Assembly (NCBI GenBank): GCA_041398845.1
Contig: JAWKTZ010000007.1
Location: 1,550,001-1,614,000, forward strand
Source of the DNA: Fuerstiella sp041398845
Lineage (GTDB): Bacteria; Planctomycetota; Planctomycetia; Planctomycetales; Planctomycetaceae
DNA length: 64,000 nt
Direction of reading: 5' to 3'
Shown piece after piece: positions 54,304 to 63,380 of this stretch (position 1 is its first letter; each line of letters starts with the position of its first letter). The notes under the pieces are model-generated. The model was not told where the DNA came from and ran no database searches. It saw nothing but the letters and a program-made list of their open reading frames with translations. The position numbers and the translations under genes were made by a program.

Positions 54304-55266
54304 TTAATATTCGCCGATCACGTTGCCGTCGGCTTTGTTCAGCAGGTTTTGCCAGATGTAGTCGCCGTTGGTTCCGGACTGGTCTCGCTGAATGTTTTCA
54401 CTGATGAAACGGACTGAGCCATCGGCGAGCAGAAACTGAGCTCCACCGACGTGACGGCTGCTGAACGATCTGGCACAGATTTCAATCGTAGGCGAGACCG
54501 TCGTATCCGGGCCGGTCTGGTTGATTCCAAACAGTCCTTTGGCCAGAGTGGTTCGCTGGACGTGAGTTCCCAGAGTGGGATCGGCGCTGACCCCGTAAAT
54601 TGTGGCGGATCGACAGTTGTCCTGGCCTCCACCGGCTCGCGGCAACACCCATGCTCGTTCACCGACGCAGATCGTGTTGCTGGTGCCGTCAGAGAAATCG
54701 CGAAACCCGACTTTGCTGTTGCGGCCGAACGTTCCCTTCAGCTCGGAGTCATAACCCCAGTCACCTCCGCCGTTGACTCCAATATAGCTGGAGACCGCTG
54801 CGGCCTGAGCTGTCCCGGTTGTTGACAGCAGAGTGTGTTCTGAATTGACTTCCGGAGCGGTGTCCGACGGGCAGCGAAAGCCGGGCAGGGGTTTGGTCAT
54901 GAGTCGGATTTTGACGACGTCGTCCAGAGCCATCCCCAGATCCGTATTGCCGACGGCCAGTTGACTGTACATGTTGGCCTGATCCATCATCGGCAGCACG
55001 TAACACATCCAGCCCCAGTTGGCGGCCGTGCTTTGGTTCTGATCCACCCAGCCCGGCGGGAAGGTGGAATGTGTGTCGTGATAGTTGTGCAAGGCCAGCC
55101 CCAACTGCTTGATGCTGTTTTTGCATTGAGTCCGTCGAGCCGCTTCGCGCGCCTGCTGGACGGCCGGAAGCAGCAGCGAAACAAGAATGGCAATGATGGC
55201 AATGACCACCAGGAGCTCGATCAGGGTGAAACCGTTCGACAGACGTCGCGGAATGTGTCTGGCCAT
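54304..55266 (-). CDS. DUF1559 pseudopilin-like protein (3)
   Basis: 320 residues with the prepilin-type N-terminus (NGFTLIELLVVIAIIAILVS and LLPAVQQAREAARRTQC) and the C-terminal H-x9-DG motif HVGGAQFLLADG followed by SVRFISENI. Closer to copy 1 than to copy 2. It lies 108 bp downstream of the GNAT gene on the same strand. Function of the family is unknown. Confidence 0.95.
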   Translation of the reverse strand: MARHIPRRLSNGFTLIELLVVIAIIAILVSLLLPAVQQAREAARRTQCKNSIKQLGLALHNYHDTHSTFPPGWVDQNQSTAANWGWMCYVLPMMDQANMYSQLAVGNTDLGMALDDVVKIRLMTKPLPGFRCPSDTAPEVNSEHTLLSTTGTAQAAAVSSYIGVNGGGDWGYDSELKGTFGRNSKVGFRDFSDGTSNTICVGERAWVLPRAGGGQDNCRSATIYGVSADPTLGTHVQRTTLAKGLFGINQTGPDTTVSPTIEICARSFSSRHVGGAQFLLADGSVRFISENIQRDQSGTNGDYIWQNLLNKADGNVIGEY

Positions 55267-55374
55267 AATTCTGTTCTCCTGAAGGCAATCTCAAATCAGG
55301 GGGCAACCCATCGTCGGAAAAGAAGATTCAATCGTAGCGGTTTTTTGAAAACGCAGATCCTTTTCAGATCGCTG

Positions 55375-56049
55375 CTAAGAATGTGTCAGTTCAGAACTCA
55401 TCTCATCGGTGGCCAGTTCGCTGCTCGCCACATGACTGCCTGCCATATCGCCCTCCGACACTTTGCTGCTCGGCATGCCTTTGCCGGACACGACCTTGCC
55501 GCCTTTGGCCTCGCGATACAGCACCCGAGCAACTCGGAAACCCAGTGATCGATATAATTCCACGGCCACGACATTGTCTGCCGTGACTTCCAGTGTCGCA
55601 AAGTTCTGACCATCCTGCCAGAAACCTTCCAGAGCTTTCAGCATGATGGCTCGCCCGAGTCCCAGGCCGCGATGTTCGGGCACAATCCCCACGTTCTGAA
55701 TGGCACCAACGCCTCCGCTGCAATTGATCCCCTGAATTGTTCCGCAGTCATCGGCCGGCCATGCGGGTTCGGGCTGAAACGCAATCATCCATGTGGCATT
55801 GGGGCAGAACCGGGACTGATTGCCAATTTCTGTGATCAATCGGCGGCAGCCTTCAATCTGACTCAAACACGTGAACACCTGACCATCAAGGTCATCACGA
55901 AACGAACGCCATTTCACCTGGGCATGTCGTTCGATTAGAATGGGTCGCCACGGCAGCCAGCGATATCCATCGGGAAGCACGGCGGGAGGCAGGGCAACAC
56001 GCCGCAGATCGATCTCCATCCGAAAGCGTTTGTAACGATCTGCCAACAT
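55375..56049 (-). CDS. GNAT-family N-acetyltransferase
   Basis: 224 residues. The acetyl-CoA-binding motif A is seen in VGIVPEHRGLGLGRAIMLKA (~115-134) and motif B in VTADNVVAVELYRSLGFRVA (~153-172). The N-terminal 100 residues are a family-specific extension, and the C-terminal ~35 residues are a Ser/Glu-rich tail (KVSEGDMAGSHVASSE). The substrate is unknown. An alternative ATG ten codons downstream (MEIDLRRV) is possible. Confidence 0.88.
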   Translation of the reverse strand: MLADRYKRFRMEIDLRRVALPPAVLPDGYRWLPWRPILIERHAQVKWRSFRDDLDGQVFTCLSQIEGCRRLITEIGNQSRFCPNATWMIAFQPEPAWPADDCGTIQGINCSGGVGAIQNVGIVPEHRGLGLGRAIMLKALEGFWQDGQNFATLEVTADNVVAVELYRSLGFRVARVLYREAKGGKVVSGKGMPSSKVSEGDMAGSHVASSELATDEMSSELTHS

Positions 56050-56098
56050 GGGAGTGTCTCTTGAGAACGAGTTGTCAGGTCAACAATGAAGTGCGACC

Positions 56099-56287
56099 TG
56101 GAGGCCGCCCTCCAAAGGGACCGACTCCAACGCCGTGAAGAGATTTCCTGCTGGAGAACACAGTTCGTTTAACCCGACCCGGAGGGGAGGCGTCTGCCGA
56201 CCGGGAGCACCTCCCCTGCGGGTCGGGTTAAACGAAGTCAAAACTCTTCACGGCGTTGGGCCGACTTCTGTTACAGATGGCCTCTCT
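56099..56287. repeat. Family B remnant split by a second family C/A insertion
   Basis: Left B part GCCGCCCTCCAAAGGGACCG, right B part CCGACTTCTGTTACAGATGG and CCTCT. The inserted segment is 56127-56260. Confidence 0.82.
56127..56260. mobile_element. MITE-like element (family C) carrying hairpin A copy 7
   Basis: Ends CCAACGCCGTGAAGAG (56127-56142) and CTCTTCACGGCGTTGG (56244-56259), flanked by CCGACT (56121-56126 and 56261-56266). The family A hairpin lies at 56166-56234. Confidence 0.85.
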
Positions 56288-56616
56288 ACGTATGGAAGAC
56301 GAGTACCGGTCAGAACGCAAGCCCGTTGACGGCGAAAAATTCGGGGCGAGGAAAAACGGCCGAAACGACAAAATCCTTTTTACGCAGACTGCGGCGTTCA
56401 GAGAATCACCGAATCGCAGATTTCTGGCGGATCGCCGTACGTTCTGTCGATCACAACGATCAGGCAAGGGCGGGTGAACAAGGCGGCAGTGGTGGCGGTC
56501 CGACTCCATGGCAGGCGATGAGATCGCCTGGCGGAAAGGCACGTTGAGGAAGCTGCGGAGGCTGGCGAGCGTGTGAGTCTGGAATTCGCTCCGACTGTGA
56601 TTCCGGCCCGATCACA

Positions 56617-56652
56617 GTATACTGCGGAGAACTGTTATACTGCGGGAAACTG
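56617..56652 (+). promoter_or_regulatory. Tandem 18-bp direct repeat upstream of the right-edge cluster
   Basis: GTATACTGCGGAGAACTG (56617-56634) is followed directly by TTATACTGCGGGAAACTG (56635-56652), 39 bp before the GTG start at 56692. The TATACT cores could be -10-like, or the pair could be an operator. This is inference from position. Confidence 0.5.
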
Positions 56653-56691
56653 TTCAGCACAGCCAACGAAATTCCACGGGGAGAACGACAG

Positions 56692-59600
56692 GTGTCAGCG
56701 GGTCGGCGTTCATGGCGTCCGGAGAAAACACGCAAACGGCAGGATGATCGTCGACTGAAGATCGTTTTGCTGAGCTGCGTGCTGGCGGCGTTGGCTGCCT
56801 TTCTGCTGCTGCCCTGGATTGTGGGCGGTGAACAGCCCGTTCGATTTGTCAGCATCGGTGCGGGGACTCAAAAGCCTGCCCTGCAGCCGTCGAGCCTGAT
56901 GACGGCCGGAGACTCGTTGAGCCACGTCAGCCGCCGGCATCTGGAATCGGTGTTCCGCAGGTTGAACGCTCTGAAGCCGGGACTTGTGGAAGAACCGGTC
57001 ACCGTGAATACTCTGGACGAACTCCGGAACGCTGTGCAGCCTGGCGAAAAGCTGGTGCTGTATTGCGGAGTTCCCGCTCGAGTGCAGACGGATTCTGAAC
57101 CGGGAAACGACAGTGTCGAAGTGACCGTCTTTCTGATTCCGGGGACTGTCGGTTCCGAAATTCGCTTCTCGAAACTGCTGGACGCGCTGAAGCTCACCGG
57201 AGCCAGCCAGATTGTGCTGCTGATGGATCTGGTCAATCGCGAGGCCGGTCTGGCCAATGGTGTGTTGAGCGACGATGTGGTGGGACTGATCAATGCGGCG
57301 GTTCAGGACGCCGATGTTGCTGGGCTGAGCCTGATTTGTTCATCAGAGACCGGACAGCGCAGTTGGGAGTTCCTGACACCGGAAGCCACAGAGTCGACGT
57401 CGGCGTCCACCGCTGGTGAAGGCAGCGTGACGGGAACGACACATGCAAACTTCGGGCTGTTCTCCGGAACGGTGTTCGCTCACTTCATTGCCGAAGCGTT
57501 CGTGCAGACGGAAACGCAGACGGCGAAGTCGCTGGGCGATTACCTTCGACAAAACGTCGCTGACTGGGTGAAAGACCATTATGGTGAAACACAAACCGTC
57601 ACGATGTCGGGACGCAACGTGAATGCCGATCTGTCGGAACTTCTGCGACAGGGAAGCTGGTCGGCCGAAGACGTGGCCGACACGCGGGATCCGAATGCGC
57701 CGCCTCCGCCGGAAACCGACACCGTGGCCGACGCCAGTGGCGAAACGGACGCCGCGGCACCACCGGCGAAAGAGTCTCAGCCGATTGATCCGGAAACCCC
57801 CGATGCGAAACTCGCGCGACTGCTGGAGGCAAAGCAGGCCCTGGATGTTAACAGCCGAGCCATCGCTCCCGGGCAATGGATGGAACTGAACGCTCAGATC
57901 CTGAGTACTCAGGATGCTTTGCTGAACGGTGATGCGGACACCTATGCCGTCATGCATGACGGTGCCCGAAGGACTCTGGATGACATTCGGTTAACACTGA
58001 AGACTGCGGCTGCCAGCGATACCGAAAACACCTTTGCCGCATGGTTGAACACTCCGGACACGCTGCTGACACCGGCTGCGGAGGAGGAAAAGATCGTTCA
58101 GGATCTGCAGACGGAAATCGACGACTTCACGGCGGACGCGGCCACTGCTAATTCTGTCCCGTCAGTGCCACGCAGTTGGAAAGGCAAGCCGTTCACGGAT
58201 GCTCTGGTAAGGAGTCTTGAGAATCTGGCGGACGCCGTGTCCGGTCTGCCCGGTGATCAGAGTGCGCGGATTGAACCGCATGTTCGTCTGATCCGGCAGC
58301 TCGGGCAGTCACGACCGGGAAGCTGGTCAAAGAAGGACTGGCCTCAACAGCTCTTCACCATGGATGAAGTGCTCGCCGGTGCCAACGCCGCTCCGGACCG
58401 TCACGTCCTGCAGCAGTTGATGCAACTGATCGACCTGCGTCAGAAGACGCTCACCATCGTGTCCGGCCGATCCAGTGATGGCGGCCGACTGCGACGACAG
58501 GTGTGGGAATCCGAATCAACTCATCTGGCTCACCTGTTGACTCGACTGACCGCCGCCGAAAGCTGGCTGGTGATGGGACCGGGCGGACGTTCGATGGCCG
58601 AACAGTCGCTCTACGAGGCGCAGAGTCAGTTTTCCCGATTGAGCGATCTGTTGAAGGAACAGCAACAGCGAGCTGCCATCCGGGATGCTCAACACACCGA
58701 CCTGGCGTTCATCATTCAATACCTTGCTCAACAGCACGAACAGGTTCCTCTCACCTCCCGGGAACTCGATGCCGCGCTGCTGTTGGCCGAGACGGATTCG
58801 GGACGAATGCACTTTCCGGACGGGCTGCTGAGACAGCTTGACATGGATGCCAGCCACATCGATGCCATGTTCGCGCTGACGCGACCGCTCGGCACCGACC
58901 TGAGCGAAAGTGACCTGCGTTTTTATGAACTTCTGGACCACTACATCCGTCAGCGAATGACGTCGTCCGTCTGTGTGGAAGAGCGACATCGCCTGTTGAA
59001 CATTCCGGGATTCGAATCGGAATCGACAGAACTGATTGCCAGCCTGCAGGGATCCGGACCGGAAGCGGCGACCGGCGACAATCGCACGGGCATCTGGCTT
59101 GGTTTCTGGTCACTGCGCCTGCTGGATGCAGTGTCCGGACAACCTCACACAAAGCTCTGGGCCGACTGGAAGCAGATCGTGCAGCTAGTCCGCGACAAAG
59201 ACGCGAACATAGCCGTGTGGCGAACGCGACTGGCGGAGCAGTTACAGAAACAGTGGCAGGACTATCGAACAAAACAGAATGACAGCCCGGCCAGCACTGT
59301 GTTTGTGACCCAGTCGGATGCAGCCGAACTGCTGTCTCAGGATCTTGCTCAAAGACGTCTGGCCAGTGCTCGAAATTCCGAACTGTACGGTCGAATTCAT
59401 CAGGATTTGTTTGGGAAGTCACTGCCGACTCGCAGCGTGGAATTCTCCGTCGGAAAGTCGGAGCTGATGGTCGACAGCGAAAACCGAGCACAGATTGACG
59501 TGAAGTCCGGTGGAGGGTCGGCCATTTATGTGTCTCATTCTGACTTTGTCCTTGAACAGCTTCAGGCCGATCTGAAACAGGACTGGCTGCGACTTAACAA

Positions 59601-61557
59601 CAACTCTCCGCAGCGCAGTCTGGTGTTTCGAACCAACAACGGACTGACACAGACGGTGCCTCTGACGCTGGCCATGGTGAACACGGTCAACGACATCGAC
59701 ATTGTCGTGGCAACTCAGCAGGTGACCGTACATCCCGGCGATGACACTCAGTGGAAGATCGAATTTCTTCGCGACGGAACGGCGCTCACTCTGTACGACG
59801 GCAAAGAACTGCGGCTGCCGCCGACCACTCTGGACGAAGCGGGAAAAGATGCGTCCATTCCGCTCACCCTTCGACTCAGTCAGCATGACTCGCAGCGTCC
59901 CGCGTCGGTCAAACAGGTCACCGTGCAGGCTTACACATTTCCTGACGGCAGAGAACGCAAAGTGTGGGATCAGCCGCAGGTGCTGGACGTGGTGAATTAC
60001 GCCGTCCTGATTCCTCTTATTCCTGCGTCAAAGGCGGAAACAGCAGCGGCGGCTGGAGCAGTCGCTTCCGCACCGGCGATTGACCTTCTGAACGGCATGA
60101 CGTTTGAAGTCACGCCGGTTGGTTTCGAAACGAAGTCCCGACGGATCGTCATTCAGCCGGTGCTGCTGGGACCTTCTCACTATGTCGTGACGACGCCCGA
60201 TTACAATGCCGCCACCCGCACGCTGTCGCTGTCCGTGCAGCCTCGCACGGATCGCGACGACCCGTTCTGGCCGACTAAGATTCCGGTCGAAGTGGATTTC
60301 AGCCCTGCACTGAACCGTCTGCGGCAGGGCGAAGCCGCCATGAAAGCGCCGGCTTTGCCCGGTGACGGAAAGACCTTTGAGTTTGTCTTTCGAGAAGACA
60401 TTGAGCAGGCATTTCGTCGGGACAGCGATCTGGTTGACGACGAAAACAATCTGGAATTTGGGCTGTCCGTCGCCGGCATTCCGCACGCCTGGCGCTGGCA
60501 GCTCAAAGATGACGGTGTTCGGGCTTTGTTGAGCGACGAACCGATTGTGCGAGCAGAACTGACTCTGAGCGCGGATAACAAAGTGCCTCCGGTGCCGACG
60601 GACAGGCCGTCGTTTCTGTTCGCGAAAGATCCGCAGAATGAACCAACATTTGATGTCCGCATGCATATTTTTCGCAGTGGCAGGTTCAACGCACAGAATC
60701 CCGACTGGGAACTGAACCTGCGTGTCCAGAACGCAGCCACCGAAATAGCGACTCCCGTTCTGGACATTCCCATTCGCCTCCGCAGTCCGCACGCACAGAC
60801 GATCACGGCCTCCGGAGCCGATGGAGCGGTTTGGAAGCTGTCGACTCACACGCAGTCATATCAGCGGACGGGGTTGAAGATTGACGAACAGTTGGGACTG
60901 GGGCCGGGCCGCTATCGCCTGATTGCGGATCTGAGCCGAACCGATCGCACCAGAACACAACCGGTGGAACATCAGATTCCGTTTGTGATCGACGGGACTC
61001 CGCCGGAAGTGACGGTCAATGTGCCAACGGCGGGCGAACATTTTGTGACGCGAATTCTGAGCGGCCGAGTGACGGCTGAAGATCGGGAATCGGATGTTTC
61101 CGCGTATCAGGTCACTCTGGAAGGCGGCGAACCAGTGAACGTCCGCCCCAACGGGGAGTTCCAGATTCCGATCGAACAGTTTCCGGAAATTCAAGTTGGT
61201 GAAGGGGAAACAAAAACCAAATCGCGGGTGCTCACGGTCATCGCGACAAACGGAGCCGGGCTGGCCTCAAACCCGGTCAAACAACCGGTGGTCTTTGTCA
61301 AAAGGGGGCCGCCGAAAAAGAAGATGGCACCGAAACCGGCTCCACCGGGAATCGTCCTGTTCGAATCAGAATCGAAGGAAGAGTTCGAAATCACGCTTTG
61401 GAAGAGCGGAAATCTGGAAAAGAAGGGCAAAGGAGTTGGCATGATTGAACTGAAGGACGTGAAGCCCGGAACGTACAAGCTGAACTGGACTGGTCCATCC
61501 GTTGGCCAGACGGCAGTGACCGTGAAAAGCGGAGAAACCACGAAGGTGAAACCTTAG
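56692..61557 (+). CDS. Large membrane-anchored protein with degenerate caspase-like domain
   Basis: 1,621 residues from a GTG at 56692. A very basic N-terminus is followed by one TM segment (residues 23-44), so most of the chain is probably extracytoplasmic. Residues ~100-310 show a caspase-like order of strands and helices: LVLYCGVPARV (~119), QIVLLMDLVNREAG (~173), GLSLICSSETG (~211), GTVFAHFIAEAF and SLGDYLRQNVADWVKDHYG (~280). The catalytic His and Cys positions are not conserved, so it would be a pseudo-protease. The middle (~350-900) is helical and Ala/Gln-rich. An Ig-like unit lies near 1435-1530 (VTVNVPTAGEHF) and a small beta domain closes the chain. The IcmF-like gene follows after 77 bp. 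Confidence 0.85.
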   Translation: MSAGRRSWRPEKTRKRQDDRRLKIVLLSCVLAALAAFLLLPWIVGGEQPVRFVSIGAGTQKPALQPSSLMTAGDSLSHVSRRHLESVFRRLNALKPGLVEEPVTVNTLDELRNAVQPGEKLVLYCGVPARVQTDSEPGNDSVEVTVFLIPGTVGSEIRFSKLLDALKLTGASQIVLLMDLVNREAGLANGVLSDDVVGLINAAVQDADVAGLSLICSSETGQRSWEFLTPEATESTSASTAGEGSVTGTTHANFGLFSGTVFAHFIAEAFVQTETQTAKSLGDYLRQNVADWVKDHYGETQTVTMSGRNVNADLSELLRQGSWSAEDVADTRDPNAPPPPETDTVADASGETDAAAPPAKESQPIDPETPDAKLARLLEAKQALDVNSRAIAPGQWMELNAQILSTQDALLNGDADTYAVMHDGARRTLDDIRLTLKTAAASDTENTFAAWLNTPDTLLTPAAEEEKIVQDLQTEIDDFTADAATANSVPSVPRSWKGKPFTDALVRSLENLADAVSGLPGDQSARIEPHVRLIRQLGQSRPGSWSKKDWPQQLFTMDEVLAGANAAPDRHVLQQLMQLIDLRQKTLTIVSGRSSDGGRLRRQVWESESTHLAHLLTRLTAAESWLVMGPGGRSMAEQSLYEAQSQFSRLSDLLKEQQQRAAIRDAQHTDLAFIIQYLAQQHEQVPLTSRELDAALLLAETDSGRMHFPDGLLRQLDMDASHIDAMFALTRPLGTDLSESDLRFYELLDHYIRQRMTSSVCVEERHRLLNIPGFESESTELIASLQGSGPEAATGDNRTGIWLGFWSLRLLDAVSGQPHTKLWADWKQIVQLVRDKDANIAVWRTRLAEQLQKQWQDYRTKQNDSPASTVFVTQSDAAELLSQDLAQRRLASARNSELYGRIHQDLFGKSLPTRSVEFSVGKSELMVDSENRAQIDVKSGGGSAIYVSHSDFVLEQLQADLKQDWLRLNNNSPQRSLVFRTNNGLTQTVPLTLAMVNTVNDIDIVVATQQVTVHPGDDTQWKIEFLRDGTALTLYDGKELRLPPTTLDEAGKDASIPLTLRLSQHDSQRPASVKQVTVQAYTFPDGRERKVWDQPQVLDVVNYAVLIPLIPASKAETAAAAGAVASAPAIDLLNGMTFEVTPVGFETKSRRIVIQPVLLGPSHYVVTTPDYNAATRTLSLSVQPRTDRDDPFWPTKIPVEVDFSPALNRLRQGEAAMKAPALPGDGKTFEFVFREDIEQAFRRDSDLVDDENNLEFGLSVAGIPHAWRWQLKDDGVRALLSDEPIVRAELTLSADNKVPPVPTDRPSFLFAKDPQNEPTFDVRMHIFRSGRFNAQNPDWELNLRVQNAATEIATPVLDIPIRLRSPHAQTITASGADGAVWKLSTHTQSYQRTGLKIDEQLGLGPGRYRLIADLSRTDRTRTQPVEHQIPFVIDGTPPEVTVNVPTAGEHFVTRILSGRVTAEDRESDVSAYQVTLEGGEPVNVRPNGEFQIPIEQFPEIQVGEGETKTKSRVLTVIATNGAGLASNPVKQPVVFVKRGPPKKKMAPKPAPPGIVLFESESKEEFEITLWKSGNLEKKGKGVGMIELKDVKPGTYKLNWTGPSVGQTAVTVKSGETTKVKP

Positions 61558-61634
61558 TTATGCAGCATCGCTTTGTGATATCATCATCCTGACACCGCCC
61601 GTTCCCCGTCACCTGACAACTCTGCTCAAGACTC

Positions 61635-63320
61635 ATGCACATCCCTTCGTTCTTCTACCGAATTCTGGAATGGACGCGTCTGCTGTTTGGCGTGATGCCG
61701 CGATCCGGATTCGGTTCGGCCAAAGTCTTTCTGGTCATCCACTACTGTTTTATGGTGCTGCTGGCCATTCTGCTGGGAATCTTCAGCGACAGCATCCGCA
61801 GCACATGGCTGGGTCCCGCGCCGGACAGTCCGCTCAGTGCTCGCCTGCCGGAATTTGTCCGCGACTACTGGTGGGGAGTTGCCTTCGTCATCGGTTACTG
61901 CATTGTTCGCATCGTGTTGTACCTGCTGGAGCTGCTGGGGATTGAAGATGAATCCGACTTCCCCGACATCGAAGCCGACTGGAATGAAATCCTGAGCGCT
62001 CTGGATCAGGAACGTCTGCCGATTGACGACATCCCGCTGTTCCTTGTCAACGGGTTTACTCCGCAACAGGAACAAAGCGCATTTGAAGCGGCTTCGCAGA
62101 TTGAATGGCGAGTCATCGCGCCGCCGCTGACTCGCAAATCCGCCGTGCTGCGGGCGTTTGCCAACGATGACGCCATCTTCCTGAGCTGTGTTGATGTCGG
62201 AGCCACCAATCTGCAGCACGGCAAGGTATCGAATCAGCCGGCGCATGTTCCGGCTTCCGCCAACGTGGTGGCGAATCGGGAACTGAACATCAGCGGGACC
62301 ATGAAGGCCGAAGAATTTCAGGGAGCAGTGGAACGTGCTCAGCCGGGAACCGGCACCATGCCCGGCGGAACGTTTCCTGCTGCGCCACTGGCACCGGCAC
62401 CGGCTCCTGTCGCAGCCGCTCCGGAACCGGCTGGCGGCGGCTTTGCGGACTTCTTCGGCACCATTGCTCCGGGAGGCATGCAGCGGGCGATGGAAACCGT
62501 GACGGCGCTGCGTCAGAGTGATGCCAAGGGCTACGGAAAGAAGCGTCTGGCACCGCTCAGCGAAGTGGAAGCCATGATCGGAGCACGTCGGATTTCCTTT
62601 GTGTGCCAGTTGATTGCTCAGGCACGACATCCGTACTGTCCCATCAACGGAATGCTGCAGGCCGTCCCGTTTTCCTGGGGTGAAGATGTGGAATATGCCA
62701 GAAAGCTGGTGCCCGCGATTCGCGAAGATGTGATTGCGGTTCACGAAAAACTGCAGCTTCAGTTTCCTGTGGTTGTTGTGGTGACCGAACTGGATGACGT
62801 TTCGGGAATGCGGGAATTCATTCTGCGAGCGGAACGGCTGCAGCCGGGACTGCGACTGTCGCGAGCCGGCAGCAGTTTTGCGGCAGGAGCCGATGTGAAT
62901 GACCGCAACGCAGCCTGGCTGATTGAACGAGCCATGCAGTGGTTTCGAGGCTGGGTGTATTCGGCGTTTTCCTATGACCTTGACAGTCGCGACAACCAGA
63001 AACTGTTTAACATGCTGTGTGAAATCAACCAGCGTCAGACGGCGCTGGTCACGTTGCTGCGGGACAGTCTGTATAAAGTGGTCAAACCGGCTCCGCGACT
63101 CTACGGCAGCTATTTCTGTGCGACCGGCCATGCCTCGACAGAACAGGGATTCATTCGAGGCGTGCTGGACAAGCTGCCGGAATCTCAGGGGGACGTCGCC
63201 TGGACTCCGCAGCTCAGCCGATCTCAGCAGCGAGCCAGTCATCTTAGCTGGGTGTTTTTCTCAGTGGCCGCCATCCTCATGACACTCACCATCTGGTTGT
63301 TTCTGCGATATCGTCCTTAG
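61635..63320 (+). CDS. IcmF/TssM-like membrane protein lacking a Walker A motif
   Basis: 561 residues. TM1 (30-50) and TM2 (79-102) precede a cytoplasmic domain, and a third TM (537-558) ends the protein. The domain has segments typical of the N-terminal cytoplasmic part of TssM/IcmF: HPYCPINGMLQAVPF (332-346) and FPVVVVVTELDDVSGMREFI (377-396). At the place of Walker A there is IPLFLVNGFTPQQEQSAF with no GxxxxGKT. A Pro/Ala-rich linker (238-269) interrupts the domain. The long periplasmic region of TssM is missing. It sits between two large single-pass proteins and probably forms a complex with them (inference). No other type VI gene is visible. Confidence 0.8.
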   Translation: MHIPSFFYRILEWTRLLFGVMPRSGFGSAKVFLVIHYCFMVLLAILLGIFSDSIRSTWLGPAPDSPLSARLPEFVRDYWWGVAFVIGYCIVRIVLYLLELLGIEDESDFPDIEADWNEILSALDQERLPIDDIPLFLVNGFTPQQEQSAFEAASQIEWRVIAPPLTRKSAVLRAFANDDAIFLSCVDVGATNLQHGKVSNQPAHVPASANVVANRELNISGTMKAEEFQGAVERAQPGTGTMPGGTFPAAPLAPAPAPVAAAPEPAGGGFADFFGTIAPGGMQRAMETVTALRQSDAKGYGKKRLAPLSEVEAMIGARRISFVCQLIAQARHPYCPINGMLQAVPFSWGEDVEYARKLVPAIREDVIAVHEKLQLQFPVVVVVTELDDVSGMREFILRAERLQPGLRLSRAGSSFAAGADVNDRNAAWLIERAMQWFRGWVYSAFSYDLDSRDNQKLFNMLCEINQRQTALVTLLRDSLYKVVKPAPRLYGSYFCATGHASTEQGFIRGVLDKLPESQGDVAWTPQLSRSQQRASHLSWVFFSVAAILMTLTIWLFLRYRP

Positions 63321-63365
63321 ATCGGAAAAAGGGAGGGTCAGACCCCTTTTTCAGATAGCCTCCAG
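63321..63365. repeat. Partial family B hairpin
   Basis: GGAAAAAGGGAGGGTCAGAC and CCCCTTTTTCAGATAGCCTC, the right half of a family B element. It lies directly after the IcmF-like stop codon and before the next gene. Confidence 0.85.
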
Positions 63366-63380
63366 GAATTGGACACACTG

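Larger units (their letters stand above)
56050..56691. other. Intergenic region with nested repeats and a tandem 18-bp repeat
   Basis: 642 bp between the divergent GNAT gene and the large right-edge gene. It holds a family B remnant with a family C/A insertion (56099-56287) and the tandem repeat at 56617-56652. Open frames between 56290 and 56600 look like chance readings. Confidence 0.7.

Noticed and set aside
61626..63242. 538-codon minus-strand open frame opposite the IcmF-like gene
   Set aside because: Translation is Arg/His/Gln-rich with no domain; the plus-strand gene has TM segments and conserved motifs.
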